This document shows positions 7,669 through 16,239 of a stretch of DNA of 50,368 nt, piece after piece; the stretch's first letter is position 1, and each line of letters opens with the position of its first letter. The notes beneath the pieces are model-generated. The model did no database searches. It was not told where the DNA came from and saw nothing but the letters and a program-made list of their open reading frames with translations. The position numbers were made by a program, and so were the translations under genes. The stretch lies in the NCBI GenBank assembly GCA_013822345.1, contig PNKH01000055.1, positions 1-50,368 of the forward strand, in the 5' to 3' direction. The stretch is from Isosphaera sp. (lineage in GTDB: Bacteria; Planctomycetota; Planctomycetia; Gemmatales; Gemmataceae).

Positions 7669-9245
7669 TTCTTGGGGGCCTCGGCCCGGAGCCGGATCGC
7701 CATGTAGGGGTTGCCCGGCAGCGGGATCGTCGCCGGCGGGTCGGCGACCAGCCGGTAGCCGCCCTTCTGCTTCAGCGTGAACGACCCGGGCACCGGCTTC
7801 ACCGTCATGTTCCAGGTGTCCAGCACCTCGGCCTTCAGTGTCAGCGGCTTGTCACTCTTTCCCGGCAGGTCGACCGCCCATTCGGTCGGCTTGTCCTTCC
7901 CGAGGTACACCAGGTAGAACTCGCCGCGCTTCCCGGCGGTCCGCTCGTCCTGCCACTTGTCGATCGGCTCCAGCCCGTCCGCCGGGCCGGCCTCCAGCAC
8001 CTTCCGCAGGAACGCCAGCCGGTCCGGGCTCTTGCCGCGCAGCACCCCGCCCCGCGACCACCACACCAGGTCGTCCTTGTGCTTGTAGGTCTCGCCGTGG
8101 CCGACGTAGGTGCCGGCGATCGCCCCCTGCCAGAACCGGTGCACCATCTCCTCCGCCGACAGGTTCCCCCACCGCTGCTCGAAGTCGCCCTCGTACTTCA
8201 CCTCGTCGAAGACGATGGGCTTGCGGTACACGTCCCGGTACAGCACCGCCCGGCCGAAGTCGGCGACGGCCGACCCGTTCTGGACGCTGGCGTGCGTCAG
8301 CCGCGGGTCGGTCTGGTTGTACAGCCGGGTGCCGTTGTGGATGGAGAGCAGGTGCTTGTGCGGGTCGGCCTCGTGGACGATCTTCAGGAACCGCCCCCAG
8401 TCGGCGTCCGTCTTCTCCATGAAGTCGAACTCGTTCGCCAGCGACCACCACACGTTCCGGTACGCCGCCAGGCGGGCGACCACGTACCGCAGGTACCGGT
8501 CGTCGGCCGCGGGCGGCATCCGGTCGAACCCCCAGTGGCCGTCGTCGTAGGGGTGGAAGAGGATCACGTCGGCCTCGATCCCGAGGTCGCGGAGCTGCCC
8601 GACTCGCTTTTCCAGGTGGCGGAAGAAGTCGGGGTTGAAGCGCTCGAGGTCCCACTTGTTCGGCGGGGTGCCGGCGAACGGGTAGCGCGGCGGTTCGGTC
8701 CGGTTGAACGCGTACCACTTCGGGAAGACGCACATCCGCAGCTTGTTGAACGGCGCCGCCTTCAGGGTGGCGAGCGTCTGCTCCTCGAGCGCGTCACCCT
8801 GGTGCGTCCAGGCGTAGCACGTCGTGCCGACGGAGACGTGCGGGGTGCCGTCGGCGTAGGCGAAGTGGTAGGTGTTCCGCACCCGCACCGGCCCGCGGTT
8901 GCCCGGCCCCGGCTTCCCGACCGTGAACGTGCCGCTCTTGCCGTTCAGCTCGGCCCGGTTGCTCGCCGTCGTGTACGCCCACTCGCCCTGCGCCTCCGGC
9001 ATGAACCGGACGCGGTAGGTCCCGTCGCCGTCGTAGAAGCCGGCGGCGCGGACCTGTGTCTTGCCCTGCGTGAAGGTCGCGGACAGTTCCACGTCGACGA
9101 ACGGGTTGCCGTCCGCCGGCCCCTTCAGGGTGACCTCGAAGATGCCCCACTGCTCGACCTCCGCGGCCTGCAAGCGGCCAGACAAGAATGTCTGGCCCAC
9201 CAGCAGTGACAGAACGGCGGTGAGGAGGCGGCGGACGGTGTGCAT
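7665..9245 (-). CDS. Secreted DUF5060/DUF4038 glycoside hydrolase (GH140-like) with C-terminal DUF5605-like domain
   Basis: 526 residues. After the signal peptide comes an Ig-like DUF5060 domain (about 29-110, VEQWGIFEVTLKGP, GFYDGDGTYRVRF), then a TIM barrel of the DUF4038 type (about 120-430, VSVGTTCYAWTHQGD, ILFHPYDDGHWGFDRM). Likely catalytic acids are E272 in WWSLANEFDF and E348 in IVFDEVKYEGD, the usual clan-A strand ends. The C-terminus (about 440-526) resembles the DUF5605 beta domain. GH140 members cut apiose from rhamnogalacturonan II; this is a broad family, so substrate is open. The signal peptide contains VGQTFLS, encoded by a copy of a dispersed palindrome. Three bases separate it from the GH127-type gene. 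Confidence 0.82.
   Translation of the reverse strand: MHTVRRLLTAVLSLLVGQTFLSGRLQAAEVEQWGIFEVTLKGPADGNPFVDVELSATFTQGKTQVRAAGFYDGDGTYRVRFMPEAQGEWAYTTASNRAELNGKSGTFTVGKPGPGNRGPVRVRNTYHFAYADGTPHVSVGTTCYAWTHQGDALEEQTLATLKAAPFNKLRMCVFPKWYAFNRTEPPRYPFAGTPPNKWDLERFNPDFFRHLEKRVGQLRDLGIEADVILFHPYDDGHWGFDRMPPAADDRYLRYVVARLAAYRNVWWSLANEFDFMEKTDADWGRFLKIVHEADPHKHLLSIHNGTRLYNQTDPRLTHASVQNGSAVADFGRAVLYRDVYRKPIVFDEVKYEGDFEQRWGNLSAEEMVHRFWQGAIAGTYVGHGETYKHKDDLVWWSRGGVLRGKSPDRLAFLRKVLEAGPADGLEPIDKWQDERTAGKRGEFYLVYLGKDKPTEWAVDLPGKSDKPLTLKAEVLDTWNMTVKPVPGSFTLKQKGGYRLVADPPATIPLPGNPYMAIRLRAEAPKK
9176..9201. repeat. Copy of dispersed palindrome (family D) inside a signal-peptide coding region
   Basis: GACAAGAATGTCTG flanked by GGCCA and GCCCACC forms a small palindrome (arms GGCCAGAC / GTCTGGCC). 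The same GACAAGAATGTCTGnCCCACC run is one arm of the intergenic inverted repeat at 26090-26140. Here it encodes residues 16-22 (VGQTFLS) of the glycoside hydrolase leader. Confidence 0.65.
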
Positions 9246-9248
9246 CGG

Positions 9249-11228
9249 TCAGCGCCCCAGGGGCATCCAGACGGTCATCTCGGACCGGCCGCGGTTCGCC
9301 CAGGCGTAGTGCGGGACCAGTCGGACGTCGACCGGCTTCGCGGCGGCCGGCTTGAACTCGCGGTACAGCTCGTCGCCCCACGGCCGGTCGCCGACGAGTT
9401 CCGCCTTCGCCTCCAGCACCGTCACGCCGCCGAGCAGCTTCGGGTCGTGCCGCGGGGTGAACCCCACCTCGCGCGGCAGCGCCACGTCCTGCACGCGGGC
9501 GCCCTTCGGCAGGTCGGTGGATTCGAGGCAGTAGACGAGCGGCCCGCGCACCACGGCGACCTGGTTGCGGGCCTCTTCGACCAGCGGGTGGGCCTGCACC
9601 AGCCGCGGCCGCAGCGGCAGTGACAGCGCGACGACATCGCCGGCCTTCCATTCGCGCCGCACCTCGGCGTACGTCCCGGACTTCGCGTCCGCCGGCTTGC
9701 CGTTCACGGCGAGCGTCGCCCCGTCGGCCCACCCGGGGACGCGCAGGAACAGCGACCACTCGCCGGCCGGCGCCGACTCGACCGTCAGCTTCACCCGGCC
9801 GTCCCACGGGTAATCCGTCTCTTGCTTCAGCTTCACACGGCGGCCGTCGGGGAGCGTCGTGTCGAGCGTGTTGCCGCCGTACAGGTGGACCCACACCCCG
9901 CGGTCCGACCGGCCGTAGGCGGATGCGTTCACCTGCGCCACGACGCGGGCCACGTTCGGCGGGCAGCAGTAGCAGCTGATCCACTCCTCGCGGTCTCGGG
10001 ACCAGCGGAGCGCGGCCGGCATCGTGTCGAGTTGCCGCAGCGTGTTCGTGTAGAAGAACCGCTTGCCGTCGAGGCTCACCCCGGCGAGCAGGGCGTTGAG
10101 GAGCGTCGTCTCCAGCACGTCGGCGTACTTCGCCTCGCCGGTGACCCGCAGCATCCGCTCGTTCCACAGGGCGTTGCCGATCGCGGCGCACGTCTCGTTG
10201 TGGGCGGTGCTGTGCGGCAGTTGGTAGTCGCGGCCGTAGGCCTGGTGGACGCGCGAGATCTGCTTCTGGTCCTTCGACCCGTCCGGCGACGCCCCGTCGT
10301 ACAGCGCCCCGCACGCCCCGGTCAGGTACATCTTCCGCGTCACCACGCTCGCCCAGATCGGCTTCAGCGGGGCCAGCAGCGTCTCGTCGCCGGTCTCGGC
10401 GTACACGTCGGCGGCGCCGGCGTACAGGTAGTTCGCCCGCACGGCGTGGCCGACCGCCTCGGTCTGCCTGCGGAACGGGACGCGGTCCTGGTTGTCGTCC
10501 GTCCCGCCGGCCGTCGCCTGGTCGCGGAGGTCGATGAACTTCGCCGCGAGCCGGAGGTACTTCTTGTCGCCGGTCGCCCGGTACAGGTCCACCGCCCCCA
10601 TGTAGTGCGACGGGCAGACGGCGTTGCGGGCCAGCTCCGGCGTCGGGTTCTCGAACGCCGCGGCCAGGAAGTCGGCGGCCTTCACCGCCACCGCCAGCAG
10701 CGTCTTCTTCCCGGTCGCCCGGTGGTGGACCGCGGCCGCGGTGAACAGGTGGCCGAAGTTGTACATCTCGAAGTTCAGCCGGTCCGCGAACGGCTTCTCG
10801 GCCGCTCCGTTGCGGTTGGCGATCTGCACCGGCGTGTGCAGGTAGCCGTCGGCGCGCTGGGCCTTCGCGATGATCGCGATGGCGGCGTCCATCCGCTTGT
10901 CGAGGGCGGGGTCCGGGGCGACGGCGTGGACCCCGGCGACCGCCTCCAGCCACTTGTAGTAGTCGCCGTCGTTCCACGGCGGGCCGCGGTGGCGGCCGGC
11001 CTCCAGCCCGGCCGCGACGCGGAAGTTGTGCAGGAACTGGCTGCGGGCCGTCCCCTCCATGAGGTCCCCCATGAAGGGGATGGTGGCGGACCGGCACGTC
11101 TCAAACCGTTCGGCCCAGAACCCCGCGGTCCACCGGCAGTCGGCCGGGCCGACCGGGCCGACTTTGGCGTGCGGCGGCGGGCCCGCGGCCGGGGCGGCGG
11201 CACACGCCACGAGCAGGACGGCGGTCAT
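9249..11228 (-). CDS. GH127-type (DUF1680) beta-L-arabinofuranosidase-like protein
   Basis: 659 residues from the ATG at 11228, which overlaps the upstream lipoprotein stop as ATGA; a longer frame exists only by reading through two other genes. A short signal peptide is followed by an (alpha/alpha)6 barrel and C-terminal beta-sandwiches. The hallmark zinc-thiolate centre is present: E344 and C346 in HNETC, C420 and C421 in SCYCCPPN, matching Glu338, Cys340, Cys417 (nucleophile) and Cys418 of HypBA1. At the position of HypBA1 acid/base Glu322 I align Q328 (VHQAYG). Expected reaction: release of L-arabinofuranose from arabinan or other pectic side chains, which suits the lyases downstream. Confidence 0.87.
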   Translation of the reverse strand: MTAVLLVACAAAPAAGPPPHAKVGPVGPADCRWTAGFWAERFETCRSATIPFMGDLMEGTARSQFLHNFRVAAGLEAGRHRGPPWNDGDYYKWLEAVAGVHAVAPDPALDKRMDAAIAIIAKAQRADGYLHTPVQIANRNGAAEKPFADRLNFEMYNFGHLFTAAAVHHRATGKKTLLAVAVKAADFLAAAFENPTPELARNAVCPSHYMGAVDLYRATGDKKYLRLAAKFIDLRDQATAGGTDDNQDRVPFRRQTEAVGHAVRANYLYAGAADVYAETGDETLLAPLKPIWASVVTRKMYLTGACGALYDGASPDGSKDQKQISRVHQAYGRDYQLPHSTAHNETCAAIGNALWNERMLRVTGEAKYADVLETTLLNALLAGVSLDGKRFFYTNTLRQLDTMPAALRWSRDREEWISCYCCPPNVARVVAQVNASAYGRSDRGVWVHLYGGNTLDTTLPDGRRVKLKQETDYPWDGRVKLTVESAPAGEWSLFLRVPGWADGATLAVNGKPADAKSGTYAEVRREWKAGDVVALSLPLRPRLVQAHPLVEEARNQVAVVRGPLVYCLESTDLPKGARVQDVALPREVGFTPRHDPKLLGGVTVLEAKAELVGDRPWGDELYREFKPAAAKPVDVRLVPHYAWANRGRSEMTVWMPLGR

Positions 11229-11662
11229 TTCGGCTTCGCCCCCGGCTTCGGCCTGGTGACGGTGATGTTCAGCTCGTTCCGGGCGTCCTTCACCTCGAAC
11301 TCGATCCCCGAGCTGTCGTATCGGGTGAACTTCCCGTCCACGGCGGACACCATCCCCTGGGCCAGCTCGGCGTTGGACAGCGTCCGGGGGACGACGATCA
11401 CCTTGTACTTGCCCGGTTTGGCCCCGTCCCCGGCCCGCTCGGTGCCCCACTCGAACCTGCCGTCCGGGCCGACGTTCCCGCGGGCCATCACCGGGTCCGG
11501 GCCGTCCCGGCACTCGCCGACCACGCTCCCCTCCGGGAGCGGGCTGCCGTCGTCGTACGTCACCCGGCCGGTCACCGGGTAGCGGCCGGACCCGCACCCC
11601 GCCGCCCCGGCCAGGGCGGCGAGGGTCAGGAGGGCCGCGGTCCGCCTCGCCCGTCGGGTCAT
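11225..11662 (-). CDS. Small lipoprotein, paralogue of its upstream neighbour
   Basis: 145 residues with a basic N-terminus, a hydrophobic helix and Cys near residue 23 (LAGAAGCGSG), which looks like a lipobox. The mature part is one beta-rich domain: YPVTGRVTYDDGSPLPEG, then GPDGRFEWGT and GKYKVIVVPR, the pattern of transthyretin-like or carboxypeptidase-regulatory domains. About two thirds of positions match the next gene (11687-12229), so the pair arose by tandem duplication. Such lipoproteins commonly follow DUF1559 genes in planctomycetes; the function is unknown. The ATG at 11662 is preceded by GAGGG, and the stop overlaps the GH127 start. Confidence 0.72.
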   Translation of the reverse strand: MTRRARRTAALLTLAALAGAAGCGSGRYPVTGRVTYDDGSPLPEGSVVGECRDGPDPVMARGNVGPDGRFEWGTERAGDGAKPGKYKVIVVPRTLSNAELAQGMVSAVDGKFTRYDSSGIEFEVKDARNELNITVTRPKPGAKPK

Positions 11663-11686
11663 CGCGTCGCCCTCGCTGTGGGTGGG

Positions 11687-12229
11687 TTACTTCGGGGGGT
11701 CCGGCTTCGGCTTCGGCGGCGGGGCCACCTCGGGCTTCGCCTTCGGGTCCGGGTCCTTCTTGTCGTCGGGGTCCTTCTTGTCGTCGGGGCCCGGGTCCGG
11801 CTTCGGGGCCGGCCGGGCGACCGTGATCTTCAACTCGTTCCTCCCGCCGGTCACCTCGAACTCGATCCCGGACGTCTCCGGGCGGGTGAACTTCTCGTCC
11901 ACCGCCGGCGCCTTCCCCTGGTCCAGCTCGGCGTTGGACAGGGCCCGGGGGACGACGATCACCCGGTACTTCCCGGCCCGGGCGCCGTCCCCGGCCTTGG
12001 CCGTCCCCCAGGCGAAGGTGCCGTCCGGCCCGACCGCCCCCCGGGCCATCACCTTCGTCCCGTCGATCGTCGTCTCGCCCACCACGGTCCCCTCGGTCAG
12101 GGGGCTGCCGTCCTCGTACGCCACCCGGCCGGCGACCGGGTACTGGGCCGGCCCGCACCCGGCGGCCAGGGCCGCCAGGGCCAGGGCCGGGGCGAGCCGG
12201 CGGGTCACACGCCTCGTCGCGGTCGTCAC
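11687..12229 (-). CDS. Small lipoprotein with repetitive Asp/Lys/Pro tail
   Basis: 180 residues from the GTG at 12229, preceded by GGAGG at eight bases. The lipobox-like LAAGC is at about residues 26-30. The core domain (YPVAGRVAYEDGSPLTEG, MARGAVGPDGTFAWGT, GKYRVIVVPR, ISFEV-like end GIEFEVTGGRNELKI) aligns along its length with the downstream lipoprotein. It differs by about 40 extra C-terminal residues made of DDKKDP and KPDP units with no fold expected. A charged tail of this sort could contact cell wall, polymer or another protein. It is 37 bases from the DUF1559 gene upstream, and the two are probably co-translated parts of one unit. Confidence 0.72.
   Translation of the reverse strand: MTTATRRVTRRLAPALALAALAAGCGPAQYPVAGRVAYEDGSPLTEGTVVGETTIDGTKVMARGAVGPDGTFAWGTAKAGDGARAGKYRVIVVPRALSNAELDQGKAPAVDEKFTRPETSGIEFEVTGGRNELKITVARPAPKPDPGPDDKKDPDDKKDPDPKAKPEVAPPPKPKPDPPK
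11751..11786. repeat. Two 18-bp tandem repeats in the lipoprotein tail
   Basis: GGGTCCTTCTTGTCGTCG occurs twice head to tail (11751-11768 and 11769-11786). On the coding strand it gives the repeated DDKKDP unit. This is in-frame length variation of the kind made by replication slippage. Confidence 0.8.
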
Positions 12230-12266
12230 GGTACCGCCCTCCGGGGAAAGGTTGGGGTGTCGGGGG

Positions 12267-13178
12267 TCAGTCGAGGCTCGGGACCACCAGGCCGTCGTCG
12301 CGGTTGGCGAGCAGGGCCAGGGTGCTGCCCGGGACCGAGGTCCGGAGCCCGCGGACGCTCCCGTCCCCGAACACGAACTGGACCACCCCGGTGTGCCAGC
12401 TGCCGAACTGGGTGAGCGGGGTGTCGGTGTTGGTCAGGGCCAGCTCCCGGCCCGGCCCGGCCGCCCGGACGTACGTCATGGTCTCGCTCCCGCTGAAGAT
12501 CATCCCGTCCTGGGCGTAGTGGTTCAGGCTGTTCAGCTGGATGTGCTTCTCCCCGACCAGGATGGTGTTCGTCGTCCCGTCCTTGATGTCCTTGATCTGG
12601 ACCGACACCCGGGTGTGGTTCGAGTTGACCAGCTGGAACACCCCGTTCGTCCCGGCCCCCGTGACGGCGGTGGTTTCCCCGGCGCAGGCGGCGTAGTCGG
12701 ACGGGGTGCCGGTCACGCCGGCCGTGTTCGGGTCGGTGATCGGGCTGAGCGCCGTCCCCCCGCCGCGCCGGCTCGGGCAGCTGTACACCTTCACCTGCGC
12801 CCCCCGGGCGGTCACGACCTGCGGGTCGGTCGAGGTGTGGTTGTTCACCCCGTCCGTCTGGTTCACCCCGGCGATCGGCTCCTTGTAGATGTTGAACACG
12901 TTCTCCTGCTCCAGGTTCGGCAGGATGAGCAGCGCCCAGGTGTGGCGGTTCTGCCCGCCGCCGGACCGGGCGTACGGGAACTTGCCGTAGGTGTCGTGGT
13001 ACTGCTGCAGGGCGATCCCGATCTGCTTCAGGTTGTTCTGGCAGCTCGACCGGGCGGCGCTCTCCCGCACCTTCTGGACCGCCGGGAGGAGCAGCCCGAC
13101 GAGGACCGCGATGATGGCGATGACGACCAGCAGCTCGATCAGCGTGAACGCCGACCGGCGGGACGGGAGGCGGGTCAT
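12267..13178 (-). CDS. DUF1559 prepilin-type (PulG-like) secreted protein
   Basis: 303 residues. The N-terminus [17 protein letters not shown] is a type IV prepilin / type II pseudopilin leader, with cleavage expected before Phe; the residue before the cut is Ala rather than the usual Gly. The hydrophobic helix runs into [28 protein letters not shown], the DUF1559 signature, and the C-terminus has [13 protein letters not shown], the family's conserved end. DUF1559 proteins are strongly expanded in planctomycetes and are thought to form surface fibres or pseudopili; a precise role is not known. Here it lies between a beta-helix polysaccharide protein (42 bases upstream) and two lipoproteins, so a role in holding or moving pectin-active proteins is a reasonable guess. 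Confidence 0.9.
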   Translation of the reverse strand: MTRLPSRRSAFTLIELLVVIAIIAVLVGLLLPAVQKVRESAARSSCQNNLKQIGIALQQYHDTYGKFPYARSGGGQNRHTWALLILPNLEQENVFNIYKEPIAGVNQTDGVNNHTSTDPQVVTARGAQVKVYSCPSRRGGGTALSPITDPNTAGVTGTPSDYAACAGETTAVTGAGTNGVFQLVNSNHTRVSVQIKDIKDGTTNTILVGEKHIQLNSLNHYAQDGMIFSGSETMTYVRAAGPGRELALTNTDTPLTQFGSWHTGVVQFVFGDGSVRGLRTSVPGSTLALLANRDDGLVVPSLD

Positions 13179-13220
13179 GTGTGAGACTCCGACGGGGAGG
13201 AGGAACGGTCACACGGGTGG

Positions 13221-16184
13221 TCACTTCGGCTCGCGGCGGACCCACAGCACCGCCGGCCCGGCCCCGGCCGGCCGGACGGTCGCCGCCGCGCCGCCCGGCG
13301 GCGGGTCCGTCAGCGGGGCGAGCGCCCCGGTCTTCGGGTCGACCCACGCGGCGGCGAACGGCCCCCGCGCCGCGGCCAGGTCGAGCCGGACCGGGCCGCC
13401 GGCCGAGTACACGAGATACCGCTCGCCCGGCTCGGCCAAGGCGTACTGGCCCTTCGCGAACAGCTTCGACTCGAACGGCTTGAGCCCGGCGGCCAGGAGG
13501 TCCGGGGCGGTCGTCTTCGGCAGGTCCGGGAGCGACGCGCCGGCGGCCAGCGCCGCCCAGCCGTGCCCGCCGTCGTGGGACACGGTCACCGCCTTGCCCG
13601 GGAACTTCGACCGGTACTCCCGGACGGCCCGGGCGACCGACTCGGCCGACCGCGCCTTGTCCCCGGCCCACTCCCGCAGCTGCTGCCGCGGGGCCAGGTC
13701 CTCGCCGCCTGTCGGGTCGTACACCCCGCCGCGCGCCGTGTACCACCAGTACTTCAGGTCGATCACCGACACCAGGGCCGAGCGGAGGGGGTCGGCCAGG
13801 ATCGCGTCCTGCACGTCCTTGGTGCAGCTCAGCCCGACCAGCACCGTCTTCCCCGACTCCTTCTGCCACTCGGCGACCGTGTCGAGCCAGAACTCGACGA
13901 AGTGCCGCGGGCCGGTGAACTCCTCCCCGGTCTGGAAGACCACGTTCGGGCACCCGCCGAGCACGTCCAGGCAGTGGCGGATGTACCGCCGGTGGAGGTC
14001 GCGGCGGACCGGGTGGGTCACGTCGTAGAACGCCGCCGCCATGAACACCCGCTTCCCGCCGGCGTACTCCGGCGGCTCCGGGAACCCGGTCTCCTGGAGG
14101 CAGTTCGCCGGCCGCCACGGGAAGTCCGCCCAGTGCGCCCCGGCCTCCAGCACGTTGTGCTGGAAGTACATCTGCTGGACGAGAACCAGGCCCTTCCGCC
14201 CGCAGTGGTCGGCGAACTCCTTGAGCCGGGCGAAGTACCACGGGTTGAACCGGGTCAGGTCGTACCTGCTCAACCCGTCCCACGCCCGGCCCTTCCCCGA
14301 CCGCGCCCACGGCAGCTCGTAGAACGGCGCCCACACCCCGCCGTCGATCCGGCGAATCATCTGGTGGTCGTCGCGGCGGCGGTCGTACCACAGCCCCCAA
14401 TGGTGGTCGAGGGCCGCGACCCCGTCCGCCCGCATCTGGTCGGTCAGCTCGTCGAGGTCGTCGGTGAACCCCGGCCCGACCCGGCCCGGGACGAACCGCG
14501 TCACCCCGATGCCGCGCTCGGTCGCCCGGCTCGGGAGCGTGTGCCCCTGCCACCAGGCGGTGCCGACGCGGTCGCCGGCGACCAACTTGCCGTCGACCGT
14601 CAGCCGGCCGTCGGTCAGCGCGAGCGGCTTCGCCGCGGGCGGCGCCGGGGCCGGCGCCGGGTTGCCGATTCGCTTCGCGTCGCCCGGGTCGGTGGTGACC
14701 GGCCCGGCCTTCAGGACCGCCGCGGCCTTCGCCCCGAGGCGGTCGGCCAGCTGCGCCTCGTACAGGCTGTCCGGCTTCACGAACTCGTTGAACTGCCGCC
14801 AGTGCCCGTCGCCGACGAGCTGGCCCCAGACCCCGACCGCCCAGTTCTGCGCCGTCGGCGGCGTCCGGCAGGTGACGACCGGGGCGGAGCACTGCCACAG
14901 GACCGAGTTCGCCGCCGCCCACCCGACGCCGTGGTCGTCCGTCTCGCGGTTGGTCAGCGCAAGCCCGCCGCCGTCGACGTGGACGTTGTCGTACAGCACG
15001 CCGGACGCCCAGCTCCCGACCGGCCCGCTGAACCCGTGGGCGTCGGTCGCCTTGCACCGGACGAAGGCGGTCGGCCCGGGGGCGAGGTGCCCGACCGCGA
15101 AGTCGTGCCGGCCGCCGGTCGCCGTGCAACGGAGGAACAGCGTCTGCCCGCCGGCGGTGAGGAACGTGTGCCGCCGCTGCCCGCCGACCTCGGACACCGG
15201 GTCGGCCGAGTCGCAGTCCTCGACGGTGACCCGCCGGGCCGTCTCCCACACCGCCACCGCCGACCCCGCCAGGTGTCGGAACGACACCCGCCGGACCCAC
15301 ACGTCTTCGGCGTTCTCGACCGTCACCCCGGTCCAGGCGTGGTCCTCGTCGTGCGGGTTCTTCGGGTCGAACGCCGACTCCAGCCGGAGGTTCTCGACCC
15401 CGACGTTCCGCACCCGCCCCGGCCACGCGTACCGCCGCACCGTGGCCGTGCCGTGCGCCGCGTCGAGGGCGGTGGTGAGCGGGGCGTCGAGCGTGACCCG
15501 GTCGCCGTCGACCTTGGTGACCACCCGGTCCCAGCGGATGTCCAGCGTGCCCGGCTTCCAGTCGAGGTACGACCCCTTGTCCCGCGACGGGAACCGGTCC
15601 ATCCCGATGGCGGCGATCCACTTCTCCGTCGACGGGTGCTCGACCACGACCGCGTCGCCGGCCTTCAGCCCGTCGGCCGACCCGAGGCGGAGCGTGTCAA
15701 CGCCGACCGGAACGTAGGCGTCGGCGACCGGCCGCGGCTTCTCCTCGGTGCGGTCGGCCCGGCCGCGGACCCGGACCACCGCCCGCCGGTCGGTGCCGGT
15801 CGCGACGAGGACGGTCTCCTTCCCCTGCCCGCGGAGCACAACGCCGCTGGTTCCGATGCGGAGGTGCCCGGCGACCTCGTGCCGGCCGGTAAGGAGCAGG
15901 ACCGCCCCGCGGAACCCGTCCGCGCCCGGGGCCAAACCCGCGACGTGGTCGATCGCGGCCTGGATGCGCGGCCCGGCGTCGCCCTTCCCCGGCGCGACGA
16001 CGGCGCGGACCGGCACGTCCGGGATCGCCGCCCCGCCGCCGTACCCGGCGTGGGAGAAGTCCGGGACGCGGTTCCCGCGGGCGTCGGCGGGGTACGCCAG
16101 CCGCCCGTCCGGCCCCGGGTGGACGTACCGCCGCTCGGGGTCGGCCCCCGCGACGGCCACCAGGATCAGGGCGACACTCCGCAT
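13221..16184 (-). CDS. Secreted beta-helix protein fused to a glycoside hydrolase-like domain (DUF6298-like)
   Basis: 987 residues, first gene of the operon. A short signal peptide leads into YVHPGPDGRLAYPADARGNR, then a right-handed beta-helix (about 45-480) with rungs such as VWVRRVSFRHL and TVEDCDSADPVSEVGGQRRH. A Pro/Ala linker (PAPAPAPPAAKP) leads to a second half that looks like a TIM barrel: DHHWGLWYDRRRDDHQ, LVLVQQMYFQHNVLEAG, and NVVFQTGEEFTGPRHF with a probable catalytic Glu. I associate this half with DUF6298 but am not certain. The N-terminal half is paralogous to the protein at 35751-38189, which lacks the barrel. Expected role: action on a pectic or other uronate polymer. Confidence 0.75.
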   Translation of the reverse strand: MRSVALILVAVAGADPERRYVHPGPDGRLAYPADARGNRVPDFSHAGYGGGAAIPDVPVRAVVAPGKGDAGPRIQAAIDHVAGLAPGADGFRGAVLLLTGRHEVAGHLRIGTSGVVLRGQGKETVLVATGTDRRAVVRVRGRADRTEEKPRPVADAYVPVGVDTLRLGSADGLKAGDAVVVEHPSTEKWIAAIGMDRFPSRDKGSYLDWKPGTLDIRWDRVVTKVDGDRVTLDAPLTTALDAAHGTATVRRYAWPGRVRNVGVENLRLESAFDPKNPHDEDHAWTGVTVENAEDVWVRRVSFRHLAGSAVAVWETARRVTVEDCDSADPVSEVGGQRRHTFLTAGGQTLFLRCTATGGRHDFAVGHLAPGPTAFVRCKATDAHGFSGPVGSWASGVLYDNVHVDGGGLALTNRETDDHGVGWAAANSVLWQCSAPVVTCRTPPTAQNWAVGVWGQLVGDGHWRQFNEFVKPDSLYEAQLADRLGAKAAAVLKAGPVTTDPGDAKRIGNPAPAPAPPAAKPLALTDGRLTVDGKLVAGDRVGTAWWQGHTLPSRATERGIGVTRFVPGRVGPGFTDDLDELTDQMRADGVAALDHHWGLWYDRRRDDHQMIRRIDGGVWAPFYELPWARSGKGRAWDGLSRYDLTRFNPWYFARLKEFADHCGRKGLVLVQQMYFQHNVLEAGAHWADFPWRPANCLQETGFPEPPEYAGGKRVFMAAAFYDVTHPVRRDLHRRYIRHCLDVLGGCPNVVFQTGEEFTGPRHFVEFWLDTVAEWQKESGKTVLVGLSCTKDVQDAILADPLRSALVSVIDLKYWWYTARGGVYDPTGGEDLAPRQQLREWAGDKARSAESVARAVREYRSKFPGKAVTVSHDGGHGWAALAAGASLPDLPKTTAPDLLAAGLKPFESKLFAKGQYALAEPGERYLVYSAGGPVRLDLAAARGPFAAAWVDPKTGALAPLTDPPPGGAAATVRPAGAGPAVLWVRREPK

Positions 16185-16210
16185 CGGGCCAACTCCCGGC
16201 CGAACTCCTC

Positions 16211-16239
16211 TTGAGATCCTACTGAGATCTCAGTAGGAT
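16211..16239 (+). promoter_or_regulatory. Promoter for the GntR regulator, overlapping the palindromic operator
   Basis: TTGAGA (16211-16216) and TAGGAT (16234-16239) are separated by 17 bases, a good sigma-70 pair. The spacer and -10 box lie in a 24-bp perfect palindrome (16216-16239) centred on GAGATCTC. The regulator's ATG is at 16300, giving a leader of about 54 bases. Confidence 0.7.

Noticed and set aside
5089-7707. Long open frame on the plus strand opposite the multidomain lyase gene
   Set aside because: It is a GC-driven antisense frame; the protein is Arg/Val/Gly-biased with no recognisable motif, while the minus strand has clear domains.
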